Below are positions 18,968 to 27,779 of a DNA stretch of 64,000 nucleotides, in pieces. Each line of letters opens with the position of its first letter. Position 1 is the stretch's first letter. A model generated the notes under the pieces. That model was not told the origin of the DNA, did not search any database, and saw only the letters and a list, made by a program, of their open reading frames with translations. Position numbers and translations under genes: made by a program. Source of the DNA: Fluviicola sp. (GTDB taxonomy: Bacteria; Bacteroidota; Bacteroidia; Flavobacteriales_D; Crocinitomicaceae); the NCBI RefSeq assembly GCF_029266855.1, contig NZ_JAQSWB010000003.1, positions 186,001-250,000 on the forward strand, written 5' to 3'.

Positions 18968-20041
18968 TTAAATGTATTTATCTTTTTTACGTTCTTTCAT
19001 TCTCTTTGACCGTTCTTCTTCTTTTCGTTCGGCCTTTTTTTGGGATAAGCGTTCGGCCTTTCGTTTTTCCCGGAGTTCGATTTCCTTTTCGGTCTCTTTC
19101 TGTTCGGATTTTTTAGAAGAGCTATCTTCGCGAACTTTATTTTGTCGGTCTTCCATAGACAATTCTTTTTTCAGGTTATCAGTCAGTTCTTTGATCTCAG
19201 GAACTTTTGATTCCAGGGATTCCAGTGAATCTTTGATGTCTGATTTCACTTTCTGACCGAAGCGTTTTGTTTCTTCCAGTTTTTCCGAAAGTTTTTTCAG
19301 GCTTACTTTTTCCCGGAGCTTTTCTGTTTGGGCTTCACGTTTTTCGTCCCAGTCATCTTTTATCCTGCGAATGCGAGTTGGAATCTCTGCAGCTTTTTTT
19401 ACCTGATCCGGTTTCTTTTGAAACTTCACAAGATCCTTCTGTCCGAAAGAGTCTGATGTTTTTTTGAATTCCCTGATTTTGTCAGGGATCTTCTCTGTCT
19501 TTTTGACTCCTTCGGTTAGCACTTTTTTCTTTCTTTCTATTTCATCTTTCTTTTTCCGTATGAAATCGGTGTCAAACCGTTTTCTCCCGGAACTTTTGTT
19601 TACTGATTTCGGTGCTTTCAGGCTGGTTGAAGGATCTTGTTCCGTTTCTTTTTTCTGAAGCAGGGTTTTTCTTTGGAGAGCGAGCTTTTCTTTCAGACGG
19701 TTCTGATTTTGTTCCCATTTCTCCAATTCCCTGTTCTTTTGTAAGAGCCGCTCTTCGAGTTTTCTTTTCTGAGCGGCTCTGTTTTTTTCTTTCTCACGTT
19801 TACTCTTAAACGATTCGATAGTACCGGTGAACCGAGGATCTTCTTCTACAGGATTATTGGATTGAAGTAAATTGCCCATCTCATTTTCCAAAGACTTCCG
19901 TTCCTTCAACAATTCATCCAATTCCCGGTTTTGCGATGCAATTTCATCGAGGGTTAATTGGATACTACTAAAAGAGTTTTCGCTTCCGTTGTTTGAATCG
20001 GAATCAGTGGTTTTGACGAGTTTTTTCCAGCTTTTTGTCAT
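18968..20041 (-). CDS. highly charged Lys/Glu/Arg-rich coiled-coil protein
   Basis: 357 aa, almost entirely helical charged sequence; 1-nt gap to neighbouring CDS. Confidence 0.75.
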   Translation of the reverse strand: MTKSWKKLVKTTDSDSNNGSENSFSSIQLTLDEIASQNRELDELLKERKSLENEMGNLLQSNNPVEEDPRFTGTIESFKSKREKEKNRAAQKRKLEERLLQKNRELEKWEQNQNRLKEKLALQRKTLLQKKETEQDPSTSLKAPKSVNKSSGRKRFDTDFIRKKKDEIERKKKVLTEGVKKTEKIPDKIREFKKTSDSFGQKDLVKFQKKPDQVKKAAEIPTRIRRIKDDWDEKREAQTEKLREKVSLKKLSEKLEETKRFGQKVKSDIKDSLESLESKVPEIKELTDNLKKELSMEDRQNKVREDSSSKKSEQKETEKEIELREKRKAERLSQKKAERKEEERSKRMKERKKDKYI

Positions 20042-20075
20042 AATCTGTGAATAGGGTTGTTATTTAATCTTCGTT

Positions 20076-20633
20076 CTAACCTTCCACTTCTTCTTCAGGT
20101 GGAGGTGGCATTTCGGCCTGAACTCTGGCGATTTCTGTTTCGTCCATCAATTGTTTCAAACGACTTTCAAACATGGCCGGAGCCGGAACCGTTACTAGTT
20201 TGGTACGCATTTCGGAACTTCCGCTTGCTTCATATTGGTATTTCTGGGAATAACTTGCGTTCACAGAGGCTGCAATGACACCAAACGGTGACCAGGCAGC
20301 TCCTCTGATAGAAGATTCAGCACTTACTTCCTCTTCTTTTTTCATCGAAATAGCCAATTTGAGTTCAATGTATGTTTCTACGAACTGGTAAAATGTAGGT
20401 GTGAAACCGAGAGCCAGTAAGCTCACTCCTTCATCGCCTTCTCTGAGTTTGATCAGCGAGGTTTCATCACGTTCCAAGTTTCCCGAATCATTCGTTACAA
20501 ATCCCGCCATTAATTGCGCGATTCTGATAGAAACACGATCGAGAGCATATTGAGCCTCGGCAATCCCTACACCAAGCGTTCGAACCAATTCAGGAAACGG
20601 AGCATTTAATAACTCTCTTCCAACATTTATCAT
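20076..20633 (-). CDS. core-domain paralog (DUF2589-like)
   Basis: 'LGVGIAEAQYALDRVSI', 'LALGFTPTFYQFVETYIELKLAISM', 'VNASYSQKYQYEASGSSEMRTKLVTVPAPAMFESRLKQLMDE'. Confidence 0.85.
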   Translation of the reverse strand: MINVGRELLNAPFPELVRTLGVGIAEAQYALDRVSIRIAQLMAGFVTNDSGNLERDETSLIKLREGDEGVSLLALGFTPTFYQFVETYIELKLAISMKKEEEVSAESSIRGAAWSPFGVIAASVNASYSQKYQYEASGSSEMRTKLVTVPAPAMFESRLKQLMDETEIARVQAEMPPPPEEEVEG

Positions 20634-20691
20634 AAGCTTATTGATTAAGGGTTAATAGAGCAGCTGCCACTGTGACAGCTGCCCGGGTTAA

Positions 20692-21558
20692 TTATGCCGT
20701 CGGTTGTGGTGGAGTGTTGTTAAACTCTTCCTCCATCAAGCGCTGAATACGTTGTTCCAGAACTGCAGGAGCAGGAATCGGCACCAATTTGGTGCGAAGC
20801 AAACTGGATCCTTCAGCTGAGTAACTGTACTTCTGAGCGTAGCTGGCGTTCACCTGCGTGGTTTGAACGGATCGTCCGAATTTGATTCTTCCCAACCCAA
20901 ATCCAATGCGAGCTGCACTTGATCTTAAGTTGTTGTTTACTGCGGTGTTGGTAGATCCTTCTTGTGTGTAACGGATGGAAATTTTCACTTCAATGATCGT
21001 ATCCACGAATTGATAGAAGGTTGGGGTGAAACCACATTCCAACATCGAGATTCTTCTTGGAAGGCTGACTGCCGTAGCAGGATCATTCGTACCGGCAAGA
21101 GCAATCTCCAGGTCCCCATAGGCTACCTGGACAGAGCCTGTTCCGCCTACGGTACCTACATGGTAAAAACCTTGATAATCGATATAAGTATCCTGTGGAA
21201 TTGCTGCTCCAGGAGTAAATCCGGTCGGAACAGTAGTGGTTAACGTTGGTTTGTAACTGCTACCCAATACTCCACGAATCTCTGCTTTTTGCTGAATGTT
21301 GGATGTAGAATTGTGACGAGCAATCGCTTCACCTTTTGTGATGCTTTCCGTTCCGAAATACACACGGCTGTCCTGGAAAGTAACGTTCCCTGCTTCATCC
21401 GTAACGGTTGTTAAGCCGCCCATCATTTCGGCTACATCGATAGAGTTCTGATCCAGAACGATTTGTGCTTCTGCAATTGCAAAAGCCATTTGGCGAATCA
21501 TGTCGCCCATAGGCACGTCAAGAAGTTCCTGACCAATGCGTGGTTTGTTGTTAAACAT
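20692..21558 (-). CDS. core-domain paralog (DUF2589-like) with internal Gly/Thr-rich insertion
   Basis: 'MAFAIAEAQIVLDQNSIDVAEMMGG', 'CGFTPTFYQFVDTIIEVKISI', 'VNASYAQKYSYSAEGSSLLRTKLVPIPAPAVLEQRIQRLMEE'. Confidence 0.85.
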   Translation of the reverse strand: MFNNKPRIGQELLDVPMGDMIRQMAFAIAEAQIVLDQNSIDVAEMMGGLTTVTDEAGNVTFQDSRVYFGTESITKGEAIARHNSTSNIQQKAEIRGVLGSSYKPTLTTTVPTGFTPGAAIPQDTYIDYQGFYHVGTVGGTGSVQVAYGDLEIALAGTNDPATAVSLPRRISMLECGFTPTFYQFVDTIIEVKISIRYTQEGSTNTAVNNNLRSSAARIGFGLGRIKFGRSVQTTQVNASYAQKYSYSAEGSSLLRTKLVPIPAPAVLEQRIQRLMEEEFNNTPPQPTA

Positions 21559-21583
21559 ACTTTGTTGTTTTTGTGATTAATGA

Positions 21584-22045
21584 TTACGTTGTTGTGTTTC
21601 CTTCTGAGCTTAAATTTTTCAGAAGTGTAACTAGGTTTTCGGGTGGAGGCAGTGAAACCATGCGGGCTGCAATACTCGAAGAGGCCGAAGCCGATTGATC
21701 GAATTTACGTGCGTAGCCTGCACTTACGGTAGTTGAAACTACCTTTGTTTCAACTGAAACCACACCATTGACATCGAAAGCAGTCGATTCTGACATAGCG
21801 AAGTCCATTTTTGCATCAAAACTTGCTTCCGTAAAAGCGTAGAAACTGGGAACGAAACCTAGATTTAACAGGCTTACTTGTTTTCCTCCGATTTCCACGG
21901 TGCTGGAAGCGATCTCCTTGAGCATTTTGATAGAATTGCCGTCTAAAGCTGCTTGCGCTGTTGCTATTGAAAGTCCCATGTTTTCGATCATGGATGAAAG
22001 CGGGGAGTTCGTTAGCGTACTTGTAATTGTTTCAATTGCTGCCAT
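21584..22045 (-). CDS. core-domain paralog, minimal version
   Basis: 'MGLSIATAQAALDGNSIKMLKEI', 'LLNLGFVPSFYAFTEASFDAKMDFAM', 'SAGYARKFDQSASASSSIAARMVSLPPPENLVTLLKNL'. Confidence 0.85.
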   Translation of the reverse strand: MAAIETITSTLTNSPLSSMIENMGLSIATAQAALDGNSIKMLKEIASSTVEIGGKQVSLLNLGFVPSFYAFTEASFDAKMDFAMSESTAFDVNGVVSVETKVVSTTVSAGYARKFDQSASASSSIAARMVSLPPPENLVTLLKNLSSEGNTTT

Positions 22046-22069
22046 TTACTAGAAGTTAATAGGTGAATA

Positions 22070-23923
22070 TTATTCTTCCGTAGAGCTTCCGTATTTTCTA
22101 TCCAGAAAAGCACGGAACGCATCTGGTGCAGGAAGTGAAACCAATCTTGCTGACATGGAGGAGTTTCCTTCCATAGACATTTCAAACTGGCGCGACATTC
22201 TGAAATCCACACTTGCTCCGAAAGCGAATGACTTACTTTGAGTAGTGTTACTTGAGCTTTCGCTTTCTGTAGCACTTTCACTCTTGGTTTTCGCCCACAA
22301 GTAGGAACTTTGGTTTTCGCTTCCTTCGATTCCGCTTTCAGAGTTTTCTTCAATGGTAATCTCTTCTGCCGCATTGGAAAGCAAATGCAATTTGACAATT
22401 GCTTCGTTGTCCAGGGAGTAATGAAATCCTTCTGTCGTTTCTTCGTGCTTGTGGTTAGTCAATTTAATCTTTGCAGAATTCCAGATTTCCGTAAAATCGG
22501 AATTGGTAGCTACCAGACTAATTGAACCGTATTGAACATCCAATGAAGTAAATACACCACCTGGTGCCGTAGAGTCATCCGCATAAACGAATTTATTAAC
22601 TCCGGTAGTTGGTGTTGCTTCTTTTTTCACATTACCACCGATAACGATCAGATAATCTGCATCCAATTCGATAGTAGCATTACGTTGCAGCAAATTACTT
22701 GGACCTGCAGTATTGGTAATCGCACCAATTTCTACATTGACCGGAGCTGAAGATCCGAAGATATGGTTGCATAGCTTTTCAGCACGTCTTTTAGCCAAAC
22801 TTCTGTTTTTCGGATTGTCTCCACCTTTCGGATCTGTCATTCCTGTAATGGTAATTGACGCACCAGAATCGTGGCTTTGGATCAAGCGAAGTACTTTATG
22901 GATCAGTTTATGCTCCGGGTAGTTCTGATTATCGACAGCAGTGGTAGGAGCTTCATACGGAGTATTGTAATCCAGGACACTTGTTTCTGCGGGTAGTTTC
23001 AGATCTTCATTATACGTAATCTTATCGCTGTTGTACGGGAAGTAAAACTTACTTGAAATTTTCATCCAGCCTGTTCCATCATGCATGTGTAAAGTTCCAC
23101 CTTTCGTCAAAGCATAAACAGCAGCTCCGGCTCCGGCTCCTGTAACAGCATTGTTTAACAATGTGTTATCAAAGGCAGTAGGCAAATTGAAAGGGGTAGC
23201 AGCCGTTGGTGTTGGACCATCAAGATCAATGGAAATGGTAGGTGCGTTAAAGTCTGTAATCTTTAATACTCCGACACCCTTCGCTGTTCCTCCAAAATGT
23301 AAACTTGGTTCAATTCGAATGAATCCTCCGTCTATCCAGACATCCACCCCGCGGCTTTTATTTTCGGTAAGCGTTCTGGACTGGATTTCTTCATACACCT
23401 GGTCAACGGATGCTTCGGTTTGGATTTTGTGTTTGAAATCCTCCAAACGGCTTTTTGAATCAAGGTACTCACTTTGGCTGACGAATTTGTTGTTGATCTT
23501 GATTGCCTTTTTTTCTTTTGCGCGAAAGTTCAATTGTCGAACAGATTTGTATTCTTCGGAAGTTTCCGAATAACTGTTTGAACTCAGGAACGTTCGGCTG
23601 GCTGAGGTGTATCCTTTTTGGTTGGCCAATTGGACATCGAGTCCAAATCCGAATTCCAACGCTTCTTTCAGACCCATTCTCAAGTTGATACTGGCACTGA
23701 TGTCCGCATATTGGAATGCGTAAAAGACAGGAGCGAATCCTAAAGACAACAAGGATTCACCGTCGATGTTGGTTTCTGCCAATTTAATAGCCTGGGCTAT
23801 CGAATTGTCATCTAGTTTCTGTTGAGCTTCTGCAATTCCCATTGCAAGGTTTGTAAAGATGTCGCTGACATCGACCTGCTGAAGAATGGAAGCCCCTTCA
23901 CTGAATTTGGTTAAATCACTCAT
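22070..23923 (-). CDS. large core-domain paralog with OmpA-like/long insertion between the core halves
   Basis: N-term 'LAMGIAEAQQKLDDNSIAQAIKLAE...LLSLGFAPVFYAFQYADISASINLRM'; C-term 'MSRQFEMSMEGNSSMSARLVSLPAPDAFRAFLDRKY'; middle 'ITITGMTDPKGGDNPKNRSLAKRRAEKLCNHIF' OmpA-like. Confidence 0.85.
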   Translation of the reverse strand: MSDLTKFSEGASILQQVDVSDIFTNLAMGIAEAQQKLDDNSIAQAIKLAETNIDGESLLSLGFAPVFYAFQYADISASINLRMGLKEALEFGFGLDVQLANQKGYTSASRTFLSSNSYSETSEEYKSVRQLNFRAKEKKAIKINNKFVSQSEYLDSKSRLEDFKHKIQTEASVDQVYEEIQSRTLTENKSRGVDVWIDGGFIRIEPSLHFGGTAKGVGVLKITDFNAPTISIDLDGPTPTAATPFNLPTAFDNTLLNNAVTGAGAGAAVYALTKGGTLHMHDGTGWMKISSKFYFPYNSDKITYNEDLKLPAETSVLDYNTPYEAPTTAVDNQNYPEHKLIHKVLRLIQSHDSGASITITGMTDPKGGDNPKNRSLAKRRAEKLCNHIFGSSAPVNVEIGAITNTAGPSNLLQRNATIELDADYLIVIGGNVKKEATPTTGVNKFVYADDSTAPGGVFTSLDVQYGSISLVATNSDFTEIWNSAKIKLTNHKHEETTEGFHYSLDNEAIVKLHLLSNAAEEITIEENSESGIEGSENQSSYLWAKTKSESATESESSSNTTQSKSFAFGASVDFRMSRQFEMSMEGNSSMSARLVSLPAPDAFRAFLDRKYGSSTEE

Positions 23924-24093
23924 AAATTAATTGTTTTTAATGTTTTACGAAATGCAGGTGAATCGCTCTTGCCTGCCAAAATTTTTGGCGTGACAATCCT
24001 GGCCCGGTTCTTTTCAGGGAGGGAAGAGACAGGTGGATATTCTTAACTTCGCGCGCAGCTAAAACCGCCTGCGATTTCGTATAAACGTTTGTT

Positions 24094-24651
24094 TTAGAAC
24101 GGATTGATCATTTCCGGCAGTTGAACTGCTATTTTTTCGTTGACATTTTCCTTACGAACAGTAAAGTAGTGATGCCTGTTTTGTAAATCACGCACTTTTT
24201 GGTGAGTAATTGCATAACCTCTTCGAAGCCAGTTTAATAGTTCTTTGCTTAAGGGCATATTAAAACCGGTTGCCTCTTTGAGCGCTGAATCGAAAGCTTC
24301 GATCGCCTCTGTTTTTTCATCCAGGTAGATGCACTGGATTCCTTTCCGTTCCCAGAGTGATGCGAGGTTTTTCCTGAACCAATCATCGTTTCGATCGACT
24401 TTTTTTGGTGTCAGGAAATCAATGCTTTTCTCACAAAAAGTGATGATTTCCTGGTGTGCCTCCATCAATTCCAGTGATTCCATTGCACACAAACTGTAAT
24501 GCTGCAGGAAAACTTCTGAATTTTCGGCCGTTTGACACATGCGCATAGCCTCTTTGTAATGGCGTAATGCTTCTTTGTGATCTCCTCTTAAAGCGAGTAC
24601 TTTTCCGTTTTCAGCGATTTGGAGATGGAGGTTAGGTTTGTTTTCGTTCAT
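24094..24651 (-). CDS. TPR-like protein
   Basis: 'LQIAENGKVLALRGDHKEALRHYKEAMRMCQ' and 'KTEAIEAFDSALKEA' helix-turn-helix repeats. Confidence 0.75.
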   Translation of the reverse strand: MNENKPNLHLQIAENGKVLALRGDHKEALRHYKEAMRMCQTAENSEVFLQHYSLCAMESLELMEAHQEIITFCEKSIDFLTPKKVDRNDDWFRKNLASLWERKGIQCIYLDEKTEAIEAFDSALKEATGFNMPLSKELLNWLRRGYAITHQKVRDLQNRHHYFTVRKENVNEKIAVQLPEMINPF

Positions 24652-24656
24652 AGTGC

Positions 24657-25715
24657 TTAGTATTCGTATTCGATTTCACATCCAATGTATTCCAGCTGTT
24701 TTTCAAGCAGTCGGCTCAAAGTACCACCGAGGGGCAGAGGGGCTTTCCAGACATCTGTGATTTTGTCTAAACTGACATCTTTGTAAAATTTGCTCAGGAT
24801 TTCCCTTGCTTTTCCTGAATCGGTAATGTTACTTACAGTGAGAAGATACTTTCCGAATGGGATTTGTTCTTCGGAACAATCCAAACCGGCTTGTTTGTAG
24901 GTGGCTAATTTTTCCTGAAGTGTTGCGTAGTTGACTGATTCGTCGAGCAGAACTGGAAGATTAGCGTGAATTTCTGCGAGTACTTCCGTCGGCATGCCGA
25001 TTTCGCTGACCAAAAAGTTGGTCTGGGAAGTATTCGTCAGGTCAAAGTTATCCAGGAGAATACGAAACCTGGAATAGCTCTGATTGTAGATCTTAACCTC
25101 GTGCTGGGATCGGTAGCGTGTGAGAAACTGGTTCATTTGTTCGTAGGTTAAGTTGCGAACCCATTTTGTTTCTCCCTCAGGAATGGTAATTTCCTGATTT
25201 TTGAAGAGGTTAATTAACTTCAAGCGGTCATTTTCTGATTCTGCAGTGAATTCAATGGTGTACAAATCCATTTTCGGGTTACTTGCAATCACTTCGGCAT
25301 CTACGCGTTTTTGCAAGCTTTCTGCTGTGGCCATAGATACTCCACCCAAAACCACGCATGGTTCCTGGAGCAAGAGTTGCAGAGATTCACTTTCATCGCA
25401 GCCCAGAAATTCTGACAGCTGTTTGTTAACGGTGCTTAATTTCACCGGATCATTGATGTGGATGGCGATATCAAGGGATTCTGTGGACAGAGGTGCTTTT
25501 TCATTCACATTTTGTATCTGAACTTCCAGCCCGAGTTCTGTTAAAATGGTGAATGCCTTTTCTGCCAGCGTTTCATCTGCATTGTCCAAAAAGACAGCAG
25601 GCGCATTGTAAAGAATTTTGAATAATAACTCCTGATTGATTTCAAATGCTTGGGAAAGCGCTTTGATAATTTTAGGGGTTGCCGTACCAACGGAAAGGAT
25701 GATAATTCGTTTCAC
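24657..25715 (-). CDS. protein composed of ribosomal L7/L12 C-terminal-domain-like repeats
   Basis: 'RIIILSVGTATPKIIKALSQAFEINQELLFKILYNAPAVFLDNADETLAEKAFTILTELGLEVQIQ' resembles the L7/L12 CTD pattern; similar ~70-aa blocks recur. Confidence 0.65.
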   Translation of the reverse strand: MKRIIILSVGTATPKIIKALSQAFEINQELLFKILYNAPAVFLDNADETLAEKAFTILTELGLEVQIQNVNEKAPLSTESLDIAIHINDPVKLSTVNKQLSEFLGCDESESLQLLLQEPCVVLGGVSMATAESLQKRVDAEVIASNPKMDLYTIEFTAESENDRLKLINLFKNQEITIPEGETKWVRNLTYEQMNQFLTRYRSQHEVKIYNQSYSRFRILLDNFDLTNTSQTNFLVSEIGMPTEVLAEIHANLPVLLDESVNYATLQEKLATYKQAGLDCSEEQIPFGKYLLTVSNITDSGKAREILSKFYKDVSLDKITDVWKAPLPLGGTLSRLLEKQLEYIGCEIEYEY

Positions 25716-25783
25716 GATTCGATTTATAATGGTTAATAATAGGTTGTTTTTGCAGCTTTTTCTTTTACCGATTTGCTACCTTA

Positions 25784-25815
25784 CAAAGATAAGAAATCTT
25801 TATTGATCTACCAAA
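25784..25815 (-). promoter_or_regulatory. Bacteroidota-type sigma-A promoter for the 25715-16687 gene cassette
   Basis: On the minus strand: TTTG-(20 nt)-TATCTTTG, matching TTTG/TAnnTTTG consensus, ~70 nt upstream of the first start codon. Confidence 0.7.
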
Positions 25816-25966
25816 CTTTTTTGCAATTATTTTGATTATAATTTAATCTTTTTTATTAAATAATCAATATTTACAGGGATTTAAGGATGTAAAATAATTA
25901 ATATTTATTGATTAGTTTTTAATCAAATCGAATTATTCTTCTATTTTCAATAGATCGATTTTAATC

Positions 25967-26001
25967 AAAAAAAAGCAGGAGAGTAAATTTTACTCTCCTG
26001 C
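25967..26001 (-). terminator. terminator of LytTR operon
   Basis: gcaggagagta-N5-tactctcctgc with A-run on the left (T-run on minus strand). Confidence 0.8.
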
Positions 26002-26026
26002 CGGAATGCATCTATTTTTAGCCTTT

Positions 26027-26752
26027 TTACAATCCCAACCTGGATTTTAAATCACTGTATGAAGAACGTGAGATCGGAATGCTTGTACCGCTCTTTAAAA
26101 TGGCAACGTAACTGTTTTTCTCGTAGGATTCGATTTTAGTTAATTCGTTTACATTCATAATATACGAGCGGTGGATCCGGATGAATTGATCTTTGGGTAG
26201 AACCTGTTCGAAGTGATTCATTGTTTGTTTCTTCAATACATATTTTTTCCCCTGATAGATTTTCACGTAGTCATCATATGCTTCAATATAATCCACTTCA
26301 TTGATCGGGATGATCTTGATCTCGGTTCCGTCTTTAACGACTATCCGGTTTTGCTCGTGAATTATTTGAAGCGGAATATCTTTTCTTGAATCAGGATTCA
26401 GTTCAATGTTCCTTTTTTTGCTGATCGCCGAATCAAAACGTTCTTCCGAAAATGGTTTTAACAAGTAATCCAGTGCATTTACTTCAAATGCTTTTAATGC
26501 AAATTCGTCAAAAGCGGTGGTGAAAATAACCGCCGGATTTTCCGATAGCAATTCCAATAATTCAAACCCGTTGATCTTTGGCATTTGAATGTCGAGGAAC
26601 AACAAATCCGGTTTTGCTTCGGGAATTAGCTTCAATGCTTCAAATCCGTCATTTGCCTCTCCAACGAGAAGAATGTCCGTGTATTTTTGTAAATGCTTTT
26701 TAACAAGCTCTCTTGCCAGTGGCTCGTCGTCTACAATGAATGCCTTAATCAT
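26027..26752 (-). CDS. LytTR-family response regulator
   Basis: REC 'AFIVDDEPLARELV...DLLFLDIQMPKINGFELL', LytTR DNA-binding domain. Confidence 0.95.
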   Translation of the reverse strand: MIKAFIVDDEPLARELVKKHLQKYTDILLVGEANDGFEALKLIPEAKPDLLFLDIQMPKINGFELLELLSENPAVIFTTAFDEFALKAFEVNALDYLLKPFSEERFDSAISKKRNIELNPDSRKDIPLQIIHEQNRIVVKDGTEIKIIPINEVDYIEAYDDYVKIYQGKKYVLKKQTMNHFEQVLPKDQFIRIHRSYIMNVNELTKIESYEKNSYVAILKSGTSIPISRSSYSDLKSRLGL

Positions 26753-27774
26753 TTCGGGATCAAAATTTTAGTAATGAATAGCTTATCTTGTTTTTCGGTG
26801 GTTAACAGATCGTATTGATTAAAGAGCAGCATGAGTCTGCGTTTGATACTTGTGAGTCCAAATCCTTTTCCGGCTTTGTATTGCGTGAAATCTGAATCAA
26901 AAGGATTTCTTACTTCGATCAGCAAACCATTTTCCTGGTGTTTCACGCCGACATAAATAACAACTTCTTCGGTAGAGCCGTATAATCCGAATTTAATCGC
27001 ATTCTCAATAACAGGCTGAAGCAGCAGAGGAGGTACCAATGTCTGCATACAGCCTTCATCAATGTCGAATTCGGTTTTCAAACGATGTCCGAAACGGATC
27101 TTCTCGATTTCAAGATAGCGTTTTACCTGCTCGATTTCTTCTGCGATCGGCACTAAGGTTTGGATGTCTTTGCGCAGGGTTCCGCGAAGGAAATCACTTA
27201 ATAATAAGATCATCCGGTTGGCTTCCTTCGGATTTATTTCAGTCAAAGCTCCTATTGAATTCAGACTGTTGAACAAGAAATGGGGCTGTAACTGCTGATG
27301 AATATTGTCCAGCTCTGCTTTGGTCAATGCGCGTTCCTGTTCGATAAGCTGCTGATGAACCTGTGACTGGATCTGTTGATTTTTATTTATCCACCAATAC
27401 AAACTCACCGAAATGAGAATAAAGAAAACGATAAAGGCCCGTGCTCCTTCAAAGGGGCGAATGTATTCTGTCCATCTTTCATTCCCTAAGACCAGTTTGA
27501 ATGCGCTGTTAATCAAAAGTTGGTAAATTGCTGTTAAAACCAATACCAAACCGAAATTGTAAAAATTAACTGGTCTTTTTGCATGGGAATAAGTCTGAAT
27601 GAAATACAGGATCTGCGAAATAATCGAAATGATCAGTCCGGAAAAAAGTGAATCCTTCCAGGCAATATCAACCGGAAAACGATTCACTAACAGTAAAAAG
27701 AAGAGTACAAGACTTGCAATCACCGTCCAAACGATGAAAAGTAACTGCACTTTTGTACTGGTTCTTAAAAACAT
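26749..27774 (-). CDS. LytS-like sensor histidine kinase
   Basis: 'LDNIHQQLQPHFLFNSLNSIGAL' (His_kinase), HATPase region; overlaps RR gene. Confidence 0.93.
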   Translation of the reverse strand: MFLRTSTKVQLLFIVWTVIASLVLFFLLLVNRFPVDIAWKDSLFSGLIISIISQILYFIQTYSHAKRPVNFYNFGLVLVLTAIYQLLINSAFKLVLGNERWTEYIRPFEGARAFIVFFILISVSLYWWINKNQQIQSQVHQQLIEQERALTKAELDNIHQQLQPHFLFNSLNSIGALTEINPKEANRMILLLSDFLRGTLRKDIQTLVPIAEEIEQVKRYLEIEKIRFGHRLKTEFDIDEGCMQTLVPPLLLQPVIENAIKFGLYGSTEEVVIYVGVKHQENGLLIEVRNPFDSDFTQYKAGKGFGLTSIKRRLMLLFNQYDLLTTEKQDKLFITKILIPK

Positions 27775-27779
27775 GTGCT

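Noticed and set aside
18972-20278. Series of plus-strand ORFs rich in Phe/Ser/Leu
   Set aside because: Antisense shadow of the Lys/Glu-rich coiled-coil gene, not real proteins
22012-22398. 128-aa minus-strand ORF overlapping the OmpA-containing paralog
   Set aside because: Alternative frame inside a well-supported CDS; composition looks like frame-shadow translation
16687-25715. Interpretation of the cassette as a prophage, contractile injection system or gas-vesicle cluster
   Set aside because: No sheath, tube, baseplate, portal, terminase, integrase or GvpA-like sequences seen; OmpA/PASTA domains alone are insufficient
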